A stretch of DNA of 38,790 nt, from NCBI RefSeq assembly GCF_001612845.1, contig NZ_BDBF01000061.1:1-38790 (forward strand). Reading direction: 5' to 3'. Within the stretch, counting starts at the first letter, position 1. Each line of letters opens with the position of its first letter. Made by a program: the position numbers and the translations under genes. Positions 7,611 to 14,765 of this stretch are shown here, one piece after another. The stretch comes from Nocardia elegans NBRC 108235 (lineage in GTDB: Bacteria; Actinomycetota; Actinomycetes; Mycobacteriales; Mycobacteriaceae). The notes under the pieces were generated by a model. The model saw only the letters and a program-made list of their open reading frames with translations, searched no databases and was not told the origin of the DNA.

Positions 7611-7841
7611 TCAGCCGCCGCGTTTGCGGCGATGGCGGCGATGGGTGGTATCGCAGAGCGGATAGATCCCGGACCGGCGGCAGGTGCACACCGCGACCAC
7701 GAACCGATCGCAGCGCACGACGCGGCCGTCGTCGGTCACCAGCTCCACCGGTCCCTCGATCAGCGCCGGACCGTCCTTGGTGAGCGTCACCCGGGTGCGG
7801 CGGGCCGAACCGGATGTGGGGTCGTCATTCTCGATCGGCAC
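7611..7841 (-). CDS. CDGSH-type iron-sulfur protein (CDTTH variant)
   Basis: The 76-aa product carries the zf-CDGSH cluster motif as CTCRRSGIYPLCDTTH (residues 52-67). This keeps the three Cys and one His ligands of the [2Fe-2S] CDGSH family, with Thr-Thr in place of Gly-Ser. The N-terminal half forms the short beta-rich segment (TLTKDGPALIEGPVEL). The GTG start at 7841 overlaps the end of the upstream methyltransferase gene by 17 bp, indicating co-translation. It is the last gene of a three-gene minus-strand operon with a diiron-type protein and a HemK-like methyltransferase. An electron-transfer or redox-sensing role is inferred from the family. Confidence 0.8.
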   Translation of the reverse strand: MPIENDDPTSGSARRTRVTLTKDGPALIEGPVELVTDDGRVVRCDRFVVAVCTCRRSGIYPLCDTTHRRHRRKRGG

Positions 7842-8475
7842 GAATCACCACCAACTCCTCCTGCCGTGTTCCCGGTTCGATCAGGCGCTGTTGCTCCAGC
7901 CAGTGCGCGCGCCTGCTCAGTACCGGGCCGAATTCGCAGGTTTCACGCACGACAATCGCGGCCTTGAGCCCGCCGTCGCGCAGTTGTCGCACGGTCAGAT
8001 CCGGATCGCACAGCGACGAATGCACGATCAGCGCGATTCCCTTGGTACGCAACAGCTCGGGCATCAGCCGGCACAGCGGGTCGAGCAGCGCCCGGCCGCT
8101 CGGTCCGCCCTCCCAGGCGCGTGCCCGGCCGCGTGCCGGAACCTCGGCGGGTCCCGGCACATAGGGCGGGTTCGCCAGCACCGCGTCGAAGGTGCGGCGG
8201 TGCAGCACCCGGCCGAAATCGCCGTGCAACAACTCCAACGGCACGCCGTGCAACCTGCTGTTGAGCCACGCCGAGGCCAGCGCCCGGCGCGAGATGTCCA
8301 CCGCGGTAACCGCGGACGCACCAGCCCGCCCCGCCTCGATCGCCACGGCACCGGTACCGGTGCACACGTCCACCACCTGGGACCCCTCGGGGATGGCGGC
8401 CGACCCCAGCGCTCTGATCAGCAATCCGGTATCGGCTGTCGGGGCGTAGACACCCGGTGCGTGGAACAATCTCAT
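7825..8475 (-). CDS. HemK/PrmC-type SAM-dependent methyltransferase
   Basis: The 216-aa class I methyltransferase has motif I VVDVCTGTGAVAIEAGRAG (about residues 35-53), the acidic VDIS ribose-binding segment, and the HemK/N6-adenine-type catalytic motif NPPY in DAVLANPPYVPGP. That motif methylates amide or amine nitrogens, for example the Gln of release factors. The protein lacks the helical N-terminal domain of PrmC and has the short HemK2-like architecture. It follows the diiron-type gene by 27 bp and overlaps the CDGSH gene by 17 bp, so the three are probably one operon. The substrate is unknown; the context suggests it may act on a partner other than a release factor, which is inference. 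Confidence 0.8.
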   Translation of the reverse strand: MRLFHAPGVYAPTADTGLLIRALGSAAIPEGSQVVDVCTGTGAVAIEAGRAGASAVTAVDISRRALASAWLNSRLHGVPLELLHGDFGRVLHRRTFDAVLANPPYVPGPAEVPARGRARAWEGGPSGRALLDPLCRLMPELLRTKGIALIVHSSLCDPDLTVRQLRDGGLKAAIVVRETCEFGPVLSRRAHWLEQQRLIEPGTRQEELVVIRADRE

Positions 8476-8502
8476 GATCGCCGAATACCCGCCTTCCGAT
8501 GA

Positions 8503-9597
8503 TCAATCCGCGCGATTGCGCGGGATCGCCTCCGGGTCGCGAAGTGAGCTGCGCCCGGCCGACCAGCTGTCGAGCATGTGGCGGTCGATGGCGTTCTCCA
8601 GCAATGTCGTCGCCTGGATACCGAAGACCATCGGTGCGATCAACTCGGGCTCGCGGGCCGACAGATCGCCGATGACGTCGCGGCGCATCACCTGTTCGTG
8701 CACCGCGTCGGCCTCCACGTGTTCGGCGTAGAAGCGCACACACGCCGGATGCGCGTCCAGCCGCCGCAGCGTGTCGACCATGCGGCGCGAAGCTGGGGGC
8801 GAGCTGATCTCCACACTCGCGAAATGGCCGACCAGCTCGCCCCGGAACTGCCGGTGCAGGCCGAACAGCGACATCATGTTCACCAGCGCCAGCATCGGCG
8901 CGGGGACGGCATCGAGATAGTGCAGGTAGGTGTCGTCGAGGCCGGCGCCGGCCAGCAGATCGGCGAACAGCTGAGCGTGGACGTCCTCGCCCCGGCCGGC
9001 GCCGAACTCGTCGTATTCGACCGCGACCAGCGCGGCCTTCGCCTGACCGCGCAGACGGGGAATCACCCACGCGTAGGGATCGGCCTCCTTGTGGTGGTAG
9101 ATCGAGCGGTGCGCGAAGTATTCGCAGACCTGCCACCACTGGCCCTGTTCGTTCAGGAAGTGCCCGACGCCCGTGCCATCGACCGGCTCGACGAGCAGAT
9201 CGTCGAGTTCGCCGTCGAGATCGTCACCACCGGGCACATCGCGTCGCATCGCGGCCAGGAACCGGTCCTCGAGGTGGGCGCGCATGCGCAGCAACTTCGG
9301 GTCCCATTCCCACCGGGGGTCGACGGAATCGAAGCCGCAGTAATGCAATTCGTAGCACAGGTGCAACGCCAGCTGCAGGTCCTCACCGTACGGATCGGCG
9401 TTCGCGGTGTCGAAATCGATATGGCAGGCGGTCCCGCCGAGCAGGGCGCAGATGCCTGCGGAGAGTTCGCCGCGCGGCTGCGGTAGCGGCGGCGCGCCGG
9501 TATTCGCCGTCACCGGCGCCGGGGTAGGCCGATGCCGGGACGCGGAGAGGCGTCGGTGGCCGGGTGCTCGGCGCACGTCGGGGTGCGGAATCTCCAT
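8503..9597 (-). CDS. Haem-oxygenase-like diiron (iron-containing redox enzyme) family protein
   Basis: The 364-aa mostly helical product belongs to the iron-containing redox enzyme family of haem-oxygenase-like fold. Candidate metal ligands are visible: E197-x6-E204-x2-H207 (EFGAGRGEDVH), the spacing known for haem-oxygenase-like diiron oxidases, and D297-x2-H300 with acidic E292 just before (EHVEADAVH). EYFAHRSIYHHKEADP (159-174) adds further acidic and His residues. It starts the operon with the HemK-like methyltransferase and CDGSH genes. The first ~30 residues are Arg/Pro-rich and unlike the core, and no Shine-Dalgarno precedes the ATG, so a GTG 29 codons downstream is an alternative start. 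The substrate is unknown. Confidence 0.75.
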   Translation of the reverse strand: MEIPHPDVRRAPGHRRLSASRHRPTPAPVTANTGAPPLPQPRGELSAGICALLGGTACHIDFDTANADPYGEDLQLALHLCYELHYCGFDSVDPRWEWDPKLLRMRAHLEDRFLAAMRRDVPGGDDLDGELDDLLVEPVDGTGVGHFLNEQGQWWQVCEYFAHRSIYHHKEADPYAWVIPRLRGQAKAALVAVEYDEFGAGRGEDVHAQLFADLLAGAGLDDTYLHYLDAVPAPMLALVNMMSLFGLHRQFRGELVGHFASVEISSPPASRRMVDTLRRLDAHPACVRFYAEHVEADAVHEQVMRRDVIGDLSAREPELIAPMVFGIQATTLLENAIDRHMLDSWSAGRSSLRDPEAIPRNRAD

Positions 9598-9737
9598 AGG
9601 CGCCGCATACCCGGTGCCTGGCGCCTCAATCGGCGGCCCGGGCCGGTTCGATCGGCGCCGGGCCGGCCGGGTTCGACCGCGGATCGGCGGGTATGCGCGA
9701 CACAGAGCATCCTGTCGCTTGTCGAAAGGAGCACCTT

Positions 9738-10385
9738 GTGAACGACCCGACCGCTTCCCGAGCTCCCGGGGACGACCTCACCGCCATCGCGATCAGTTGC
9801 ACCCTGAAGAAGTCGCCCGATCGATCGAGCAGCGAGCTGATCGCCGAGCAAGTACTGCGCGAACTGTCGAACCACGGCGTCACCGGCAAGACCGTGCGTG
9901 CGGTGGACCTCGATATCCGGCCCGGCATCACCGCGGACGAGGGCGAGGGGGATCAGTGGCCGCAACTGCGCGAACAGATCAGCGCCGCCGATATCGTGCT
10001 GATCGCCACGCCCACCTGGCTGGGCCACATGTCCTCGGTCGCTCAGCGCGTGCTCGAACGTCTCGACGCCGAACTGTCGGTCACCGACGACGAGAACCGG
10101 CCCGCCATGGTGGGCAAGGTGGGCCTCGCCGCCGTCGTCGGCAACGAGGACGGCGCGCACAAGATCTGCGCCGATACGTTCCAGGCACTCAACGACATCG
10201 GCTTCACCGTGCCGGCCCAGGGGTGCACCTACTGGAACGGCGAGGCCATGAGCGGCGTCGACTATCTGGACCTGGACAGCAATCCCGAGGCCGTCGCGAC
10301 GACCACCGCGGGCATGGCGCGCAATGCGGCGCACCTGGCGCGGACCCTGAAGACCGCGCCCTACCCGGCCTATCCGTCGTCCTAG
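9738..10385 (+). CDS. Flavodoxin-like / NADPH-dependent FMN reductase family protein
   Basis: The 215-aa flavodoxin-fold protein has a first beta strand and phosphate-binding loop AIAISCTLKKSPDRSSSEL, then VDLDIRPG, then ADIVLIATPTWLGHMSSVAQ, the FMN-contact segment with the T-P-x-W pattern of NAD(P)H-dependent FMN reductases, and GKVGLAAVVGNEDGAH. The GTG at 9738 is chosen because AAAGGAG lies immediately upstream; the ATG at 9693 has none. It leads a plus-strand run with the proline-rich, 87-aa, PfpI and UdgX genes. A quinone or electrophile detoxification role is inferred from family and neighbours. Confidence 0.8.
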   Translation: MNDPTASRAPGDDLTAIAISCTLKKSPDRSSSELIAEQVLRELSNHGVTGKTVRAVDLDIRPGITADEGEGDQWPQLREQISAADIVLIATPTWLGHMSSVAQRVLERLDAELSVTDDENRPAMVGKVGLAAVVGNEDGAHKICADTFQALNDIGFTVPAQGCTYWNGEAMSGVDYLDLDSNPEAVATTTAGMARNAAHLARTLKTAPYPAYPSS

Positions 10386-10430
10386 CGCCGGCCACCGCGC
10401 GGCGAATCTCCACTCGTTCGAGGAGTCGAC

Positions 10431-10835
10431 ATGTACACCGACAACGCAGGACCGCGACTGCGTGCCGGCCAGCCTCCGGTTCCGGAACCGATTCCGCCGC
10501 AACCGGTTCCGGATCCCACGCCGGAACATCCGGTCCCGGAGCCGCGTCCGCCGATTCCGGAGCCTGGTCCCGTTCCGGGCCGGCCGCCCGATCCGGGCCG
10601 GCCGATTCCGGGCCCGAGCCCCGATCCGATTCCCGGTCATCCACCGCCCGATCCCGGCCGTCCGGTCCCGCCGGAACCGATCCCCGAGCCGCCACCGGAC
10701 CCCGGCCGGCCCATCCCCGGCCCGGCGCCCGATCCCGGCCCGGATGTACCCGGCCGCGACCCCCGGCCCCCGGTTCCCCAGGCCGGTGTTTCGCCGGCTG
10801 CCCGCCGGGCACCCGCCGGACATGACATCCGATGA
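10431..10835 (+). CDS. Proline-rich low-complexity protein
   Basis: The 134-aa product is nearly one third proline, made of repeated PxP units such as PEPIP, PDPGRPIPGP and PPDPGRPVPP across residues 15-120. There is no signal peptide or membrane segment. The ATG has a clear GAGGAG seven bases upstream, and the gene sits 45 bp after the flavodoxin-like gene on the same strand, so I believe it is expressed. The end overlaps the next start by 14 bp. Its extended, polyproline-II-like nature suggests a spacer or binding role, but nothing specific can be assigned. It is a poor match to any family I know. Confidence 0.6.
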   Translation: MYTDNAGPRLRAGQPPVPEPIPPQPVPDPTPEHPVPEPRPPIPEPGPVPGRPPDPGRPIPGPSPDPIPGHPPPDPGRPVPPEPIPEPPPDPGRPIPGPAPDPGPDVPGRDPRPPVPQAGVSPAARRAPAGHDIR

Positions 10836-11085
10836 GCAGACCCCTGGAACGCATCCGCAGGTCACCGCCGAGGATCTGCGGATGCTGCTGGACGCGGGCA
10901 GCCCAGGCACCCGCCTGGTGTTGACCAAAGGCCGGGTCCGGCTCGCCACCGACAGTGGTGAGGACGGAATGGAGTTGATCCGACGTCCGGAACTGGCCGA
11001 CCGCATCGGCGACCACCCCGATCAGCACGAACTGGCCGAGCAGGCCGAACTACTCAACACGCTGATCCGCATGCAGGGCGCCTGA
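10822..11085 (+). CDS. Small hypothetical protein (87 aa)
   Basis: I do not recognise the family. The 87-aa acidic, soluble product has a beta-like centre (GTRLVLTKGRVRLATDSGED) and a helical C-terminus (DQHELAEQAELLNTLIRMQG). Its ATG at 10822 lies inside the end of the proline-rich ORF, overlapping it by 14 bp, which suggests translational coupling; the Shine-Dalgarno is weak. It is 31 bp upstream of the PfpI gene. Its position within a redox and DNA-protection operon is the only clue to function. Confidence 0.6.
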   Translation: MTSDEQTPGTHPQVTAEDLRMLLDAGSPGTRLVLTKGRVRLATDSGEDGMELIRRPELADRIGDHPDQHELAEQAELLNTLIRMQGA

Positions 11086-11116
11086 GCGCCCGCGCGAGCC
11101 CCGAGAAGGAGACGAG

Positions 11117-11674
11117 ATGAGCCGACCCGACCGAGAACCCACCGTCCTGGTGGTCACCTCACAGACCGGTGTGGAACGCGACGAGCTGCTGAAACCGCTG
11201 AAGCAGTTGCGCGCCAACGGAATTCGCGTCACTCACGCCGCCCCGTCCACCGATGCGGTGCAGACCTTCGTGCACGACACCGAAGCCGACACCACCGTCG
11301 ACCCCGACACCGATCTGGCCTCGGTATCGGTGAGCGATTTCGACGCGCTGGTGGTGCCCGGTGGCACCGTCAACGCCGACAAGTTGCGCACTACCAAGGA
11401 GGCCGTCGACCTGGCGCGCGGATTCGCCGACGCCGGAAAGACGATCGCCGCGATCTGCCACGGCCCGTGGCTTCTGGTGGAGGCCGATCTGATCCGCGGC
11501 AAGACCATGACCTCGTATCCGTCGCTGCAGACCGATGTGCGCAACGCGGGCGGTCAGTGGGTCGACGAGCAGGTGGTCCGGACGCAGGACGGCTGGACGC
11601 TGATCACCTCCCGCAATCCGCGCGATCTGGACGCGTTCTGTTCGGCGATCGAGACCGAAGTGGGCGCGAAGTGA
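11117..11674 (+). CDS. DJ-1/PfpI-family protein (class I glutamine amidotransferase-like)
   Basis: The 185-aa product has the PfpI/DJ-1 fold: N-terminal strand TVLVVTSQTGVERDEL, FDALVVPGGTVNADKLR (residues 75-91), and the nucleophile-elbow motif AAICHGPWLL with catalytic Cys114 followed by His. The C-terminus SYPSLQTDVRNAGGQWVDEQVV and LITSRNPRDL is typical of the PfpI/YhbO/YraA stress subgroup. Such proteins act as glyoxalase- or deglycase-like enzymes or as general stress proteins. The ATG has GAAGGAG seven bases upstream. It sits between the 87-aa gene and udgX in the same run. Confidence 0.9.
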   Translation: MSRPDREPTVLVVTSQTGVERDELLKPLKQLRANGIRVTHAAPSTDAVQTFVHDTEADTTVDPDTDLASVSVSDFDALVVPGGTVNADKLRTTKEAVDLARGFADAGKTIAAICHGPWLLVEADLIRGKTMTSYPSLQTDVRNAGGQWVDEQVVRTQDGWTLITSRNPRDLDAFCSAIETEVGAK

Positions 11675-11690
11675 CGGTGACGGCACGATC

Positions 11691-12317
11691 ATGGTGAAAG
11701 CCCCGGGTGCGGCGGAATTCGTGCCGGACACCACGGATCTCGCGCGATTGCGCGAGGCCGCGGGCGGATGTCACGGCTGCGATCTGTACCGGCATGCGAG
11801 CCGGACCGTCTTCGGCGAGGGCCCGGCGCACGCCCCGATGGTGATGATCGGCGAGCAACCCGGCGACCGTGAGGATTTGGCCGGGCACCCGTTCGTCGGC
11901 CCCGCCGGGACGCTGCTGAATCGCGCCCTCGCCGATGCCGGAATCGACCGTGACGCGGTGTATCTCACGAACGCGGTGAAGCATTTCAAGTTCACCGCGC
12001 GTGGTAAGCGCCGCATCCATCAGAAGCCCGGGCGCACCGAGATCGTCGCGTGCACGCCCTGGCTGACCGCCGAACTCGACGCGATCCGCCCGCGGCTGGT
12101 GGTCTGCCTGGGTGCGGTGGCCGCCCAGGCCGTCTTCGGTCCCGATTTCCGGATCACCCGCGACCGCGGGCGGCTGATCGCGCACGACGATCACCGTGCG
12201 CTGGCCACCATCCATCCGGCCGCCGCGCTGCGCGCTCCCGATCGCGACGAGGCCTACGAAGGGCTGGTCGCCGACCTCACCGAGGCGGCCACCGCACTGT
12301 CCGGAACGAGCTCCTAG
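11691..12317 (+). CDS. udgX: UdgX-type uracil-DNA glycosylase
   Basis: The 208-aa uracil-DNA glycosylase-superfamily protein has motif GEQPGDREDLAGHPFVGPAG (residues 54-73). It also has the UdgX-specific loop GKRRIHQKPG, whose His (H110 here) in known UdgX proteins bonds covalently to the abasic sugar after uracil removal. Four Cys (C27, C30 in CHGC, C121, C139) fit the [4Fe-4S] cluster of families 4/5/UdgX. The second active-site motif is HPAAALR (H175). It should excise uracil and remain fused to the DNA, protecting the site. The ATG is 16 bp after the PfpI stop with only a weak Shine-Dalgarno. It is the last gene before a strong hairpin. Confidence 0.93.
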   Translation: MVKAPGAAEFVPDTTDLARLREAAGGCHGCDLYRHASRTVFGEGPAHAPMVMIGEQPGDREDLAGHPFVGPAGTLLNRALADAGIDRDAVYLTNAVKHFKFTARGKRRIHQKPGRTEIVACTPWLTAELDAIRPRLVVCLGAVAAQAVFGPDFRITRDRGRLIAHDDHRALATIHPAAALRAPDRDEAYEGLVADLTEAATALSGTSS

Positions 12318-12342
12318 GAGCGAAAACGCTTGCGGCACACCA

Positions 12343-12372
12343 CGGCCGCCGCCGGTGGTCCGGCGGCGGCCG
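12343..12372. terminator. Strong bidirectional terminator hairpin between udgX and acyl-CoA dehydrogenase
   Basis: A perfect 13-bp inverted repeat (CGGCCGCCGCCGG / CCGGCGGCGGCCG) with a TGGT loop lies 25 bp after the udgX stop and 44 bp from the stop of the convergent acyl-CoA dehydrogenase gene. No U-tract is present, as is common in high-GC actinobacteria. Confidence 0.8.
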
Positions 12373-12416
12373 TTGCTGCCGGAGACGGGCAGCCGACATG
12401 CGTCAGCTCGGTTTCG

Positions 12417-13562
12417 TCAGCTCAGCTTCAAGGAGCGGCCGATGATCTCCTTCATGATCTCGGTAGTGCCGCCGTAGATGGTCTGCACGCGCGCATCCAT
12501 ATACGCCTTGGCGATGGGGTATTCGCGCATGTAGCCGTAACCGCCGTGCAGCTGCAGGCATTTGGTGATCAGGTCGAGCTGTTCCTCGGTGCTCCACCAC
12601 TTGGCCATCGCGGCGTCCTCGGCCGAGAGCGTGCCGGCGTTGAGGGCCTCGATGAAGCGGTCGACCAGCACGCGCACCGCGGTGGTCTTGGTGGCCAGCT
12701 CGGCCAGGACGAAACGCGTGTTCTGCTGGGCGCCGATCGGTTTGCCGAAGGCCTTGCGGTCGCGCACGTACTGGATGGTGGTCTCCAGGCAGCCTTCCAT
12801 CGCGGCGGCGGCCATCACGGCGATCGACATCCGCTCCTGCGGCAGGTTCTGCATCAGGTGGATGAAGCCCATGCCCTCGGTGCCGAGCAGGTTTTCGGCC
12901 GGAACCCGCACGTCGGTGAAGCTGAGCTCGGCGGTGTCCTGCGCCTTGAGACCGATCTTGTCGAGGTTGCGGCCGCGCTCGAAGCCGGGCATGCCGCGCT
13001 CGACGACGAGCAGCGAGAAGCCCATCGCCCCCTTCTCGGGATCGGTCTGCGCGACCACGATCACGATGTCGGAGTTGATGCCGTTGGTGATGAAGGTCTT
13101 GGCGCCGTTGATGACCCAGTCGTCGCCGTCCTTCACCGCGCGGGTCTTGATGCCCTGCAGATCCGAACCGGTGCCCGGCTCGGTCATGGCGATGGCGGTG
13201 ATGATCTCACCGGAGCAGAATCCGGGCAGCCAGCGCTGCTTCTGCTCGTCGTTGGCCAACTCCAGCAGATACGGCGCGATCACGTCGTTGTGCAGCGAGA
13301 AGCCCAGACCCGAGTACTGACCCTTGGTGGTCTCCTCGGTGATCACCGCGTTGTAGCGGAAATCCTTGACGCCGCCGCCGCCGAACTCCTCGGGCACGGC
13401 CATGCCCAGGAAACCCTGCTTACCGGCCTCCAGCCACAGCTGGCGATCCACGACGCCCGCCTGCTCCCACTCGGCATGGTGCGGCGCGACGTGCTGATCC
13501 AGAAACTTACGGTAGGACTCCCGGAACAGATCGTGTTCGGGCTCGAAAAGGGTGCGCTCCAC
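12417..13562 (-). CDS. Acyl-CoA dehydrogenase (long-chain/LCAD-like active-site arrangement)
   Basis: The 381-aa flavoprotein of the acyl-CoA dehydrogenase family has the FAD/substrate motif TAIAMTEPGTGSDLQGI (about residues 122-138), FITNGINSDIVIVV and the C-terminal LHGGYGYMREYPI. The usual catalytic Glu of the medium-chain type (Y-E-G-T) is replaced by Gly in YGGTTEI. Instead Glu243 in NLPQERMSIA sits where long-chain and isovaleryl-type enzymes carry the base. It should oxidise an acyl-CoA to the trans-2-enoyl-CoA with electron transfer flavoprotein as acceptor. The GTG start has AGGAGG five bases upstream. It follows the acyltransferase gene by 152 bp with a possible terminator between. 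Confidence 0.9.
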   Translation of the reverse strand: MERTLFEPEHDLFRESYRKFLDQHVAPHHAEWEQAGVVDRQLWLEAGKQGFLGMAVPEEFGGGGVKDFRYNAVITEETTKGQYSGLGFSLHNDVIAPYLLELANDEQKQRWLPGFCSGEIITAIAMTEPGTGSDLQGIKTRAVKDGDDWVINGAKTFITNGINSDIVIVVAQTDPEKGAMGFSLLVVERGMPGFERGRNLDKIGLKAQDTAELSFTDVRVPAENLLGTEGMGFIHLMQNLPQERMSIAVMAAAAMEGCLETTIQYVRDRKAFGKPIGAQQNTRFVLAELATKTTAVRVLVDRFIEALNAGTLSAEDAAMAKWWSTEEQLDLITKCLQLHGGYGYMREYPIAKAYMDARVQTIYGGTTEIMKEIIGRSLKLS

Positions 13563-13644
13563 GCCAACCTCCTAGTGACCACATCGGCAACTCGCCTGCC
13601 ACATACGGTACCCGGAAGGGGAATCGCGGTTCACTTCAGATCGG

Positions 13645-13683
13645 AAAAAAGTCGCCCACCTGTGCGAAAAGCTTCAGCAGGTG
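13645..13683 (-). terminator. Stem-loop plus T-tract after the acyltransferase gene
   Basis: Read on the minus strand, CACCTG (13683-13678) pairs with CAGGTG (13662-13657). GGCGAC and then six T residues (13650-13645) follow. The stem is short (6 bp) with a 15-nt loop, but the U-tract makes it a plausible intrinsic terminator 32 bp after the acyltransferase stop. Confidence 0.45.
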
Positions 13684-13714
13684 ATCTCTGCGCACCCTGA
13701 ACGCGGGTAAACCT

Positions 13715-14689
13715 CTACAGTCCGACAGCGCCGCGGACGCGGCCCCACAGGGTGCGCCCGCGATCACGATCGCGCTCGGCCAGCAGAGCGGTGATCTCCT
13801 CCTCCAGCGCCTTGCGCACCACCTGCTGCAATTCCTCGGCGGCAGCGTCCAGATCGGTGGCGTCCTGCCACGGTGTGGTCTCGATGGGCGTACCGATCGA
13901 GTAGTAGAACCGTTCGGGCCGGGGCACGACGGTGGGACCGATTCCGCGCATGAGCGGCGGAGTGAGATTGCCGCGGATACCGAGCGCCTCGACGGTCCAG
14001 CGCAGCGGGCTCATCACCGGATGATCGCCGTCGAAGACCACGTCGAACACGTCGTCGGCGCCGATCATCGCGGTCGGCAGGATCGGTGCGCCGGCCTCGA
14101 TCGCCATGCGGGCGAAGCCGGTACGCCCCTCCCATTTCAGGTGGTATTTCTCACCCTTGCGGCGCATCGCCTCGCGGCCGCCGCCGGGGAACACGATGAC
14201 GGCCTCGCCGTTGTCGAGCAGGGTGCGGCAGTTGTCGCGCGAACCGCGCACGCTGCCGATCCGGTGCACGAGCTCACGCACCGGCGGCACCCGCATCAGC
14301 ACGTTCTCCGCAAGGCCGCGCACCACCCGGCCGGTGCGGTGGTAGATCTCGTGCACCAGCAGCGGCGCGTCCACGCCGCCGAGCAGCGTGTGGTTGCCGA
14401 CGAGCATGACCGGGCCGGCCTCGGGAATGTTGTCCAGGCCGTGGAAAACCGGACTGTTCCACAGCCGCACCGGCGTCGACAGCGCGTCGAAAACCCGAAG
14501 ATCGATGGCGGGCACCGTCATTCGCAACGGTGCGCCGTCGCTGAGCGTGGCGGGAACGCTCGGCTTCGCGGCAGCGCTCGGCCTTGCCGAAGCGTCCGGC
14601 GACGCGGACTGCCCCGGTGTTGCCGGCGAGCGCTCGGCGGTGGATTCGACGGGCATGGATTCGATGGGCATGACATCGTTCCCGGACAT
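13715..14689 (-). CDS. Lysophospholipid/diacylglycerol acyltransferase-like protein
   Basis: The 324-aa product belongs to the PlsC/DGAT2-like acyltransferase superfamily. It has GPVMLVGNHTLLGGVDAPLL with the catalytic-type His and downstream Asp (H-x6-D here, versus H-x4-D in PlsC), and EAVIVFPGGGREAMRRKGEKY, the substrate-binding Pro-Gly-Gly motif seen in DGAT2-like members. A low-complexity Ser/Pro/Ala-rich leader precedes the domain. It probably esterifies a glycerolipid with acyl-CoA at the membrane. The ATG at 14689 is chosen for the strong GGGAGGG five bases upstream; the frame is open upstream but antisense to nothing conserved. It lies 76 bp downstream of hflX. Confidence 0.8.
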   Translation of the reverse strand: MSGNDVMPIESMPVESTAERSPATPGQSASPDASARPSAAAKPSVPATLSDGAPLRMTVPAIDLRVFDALSTPVRLWNSPVFHGLDNIPEAGPVMLVGNHTLLGGVDAPLLVHEIYHRTGRVVRGLAENVLMRVPPVRELVHRIGSVRGSRDNCRTLLDNGEAVIVFPGGGREAMRRKGEKYHLKWEGRTGFARMAIEAGAPILPTAMIGADDVFDVVFDGDHPVMSPLRWTVEALGIRGNLTPPLMRGIGPTVVPRPERFYYSIGTPIETTPWQDATDLDAAAEELQQVVRKALEEEITALLAERDRDRGRTLWGRVRGAVGL

Positions 14690-14765
14690 TTGCACCCTCC
14701 CTGCAGCCGTTCGGTGACGACGCGATTCTACCGAAAACGACTGTGGCACACAGACTACGAAAGCT

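Noticed and set aside
5965..7689. Minus-strand open frame (574 codons) opposite the MFS gene
   Set aside because: It is the complement of a well-supported DHA2 transporter; composition is Arg/Gln/His/Asp-rich without domains.
9510..11006. Minus-strand 498-codon frame opposite the flavodoxin-like and proline-rich genes
   Set aside because: The plus-strand genes have ribosome sites and, for the flavodoxin-like gene, family motifs; the opposite frame has neither.
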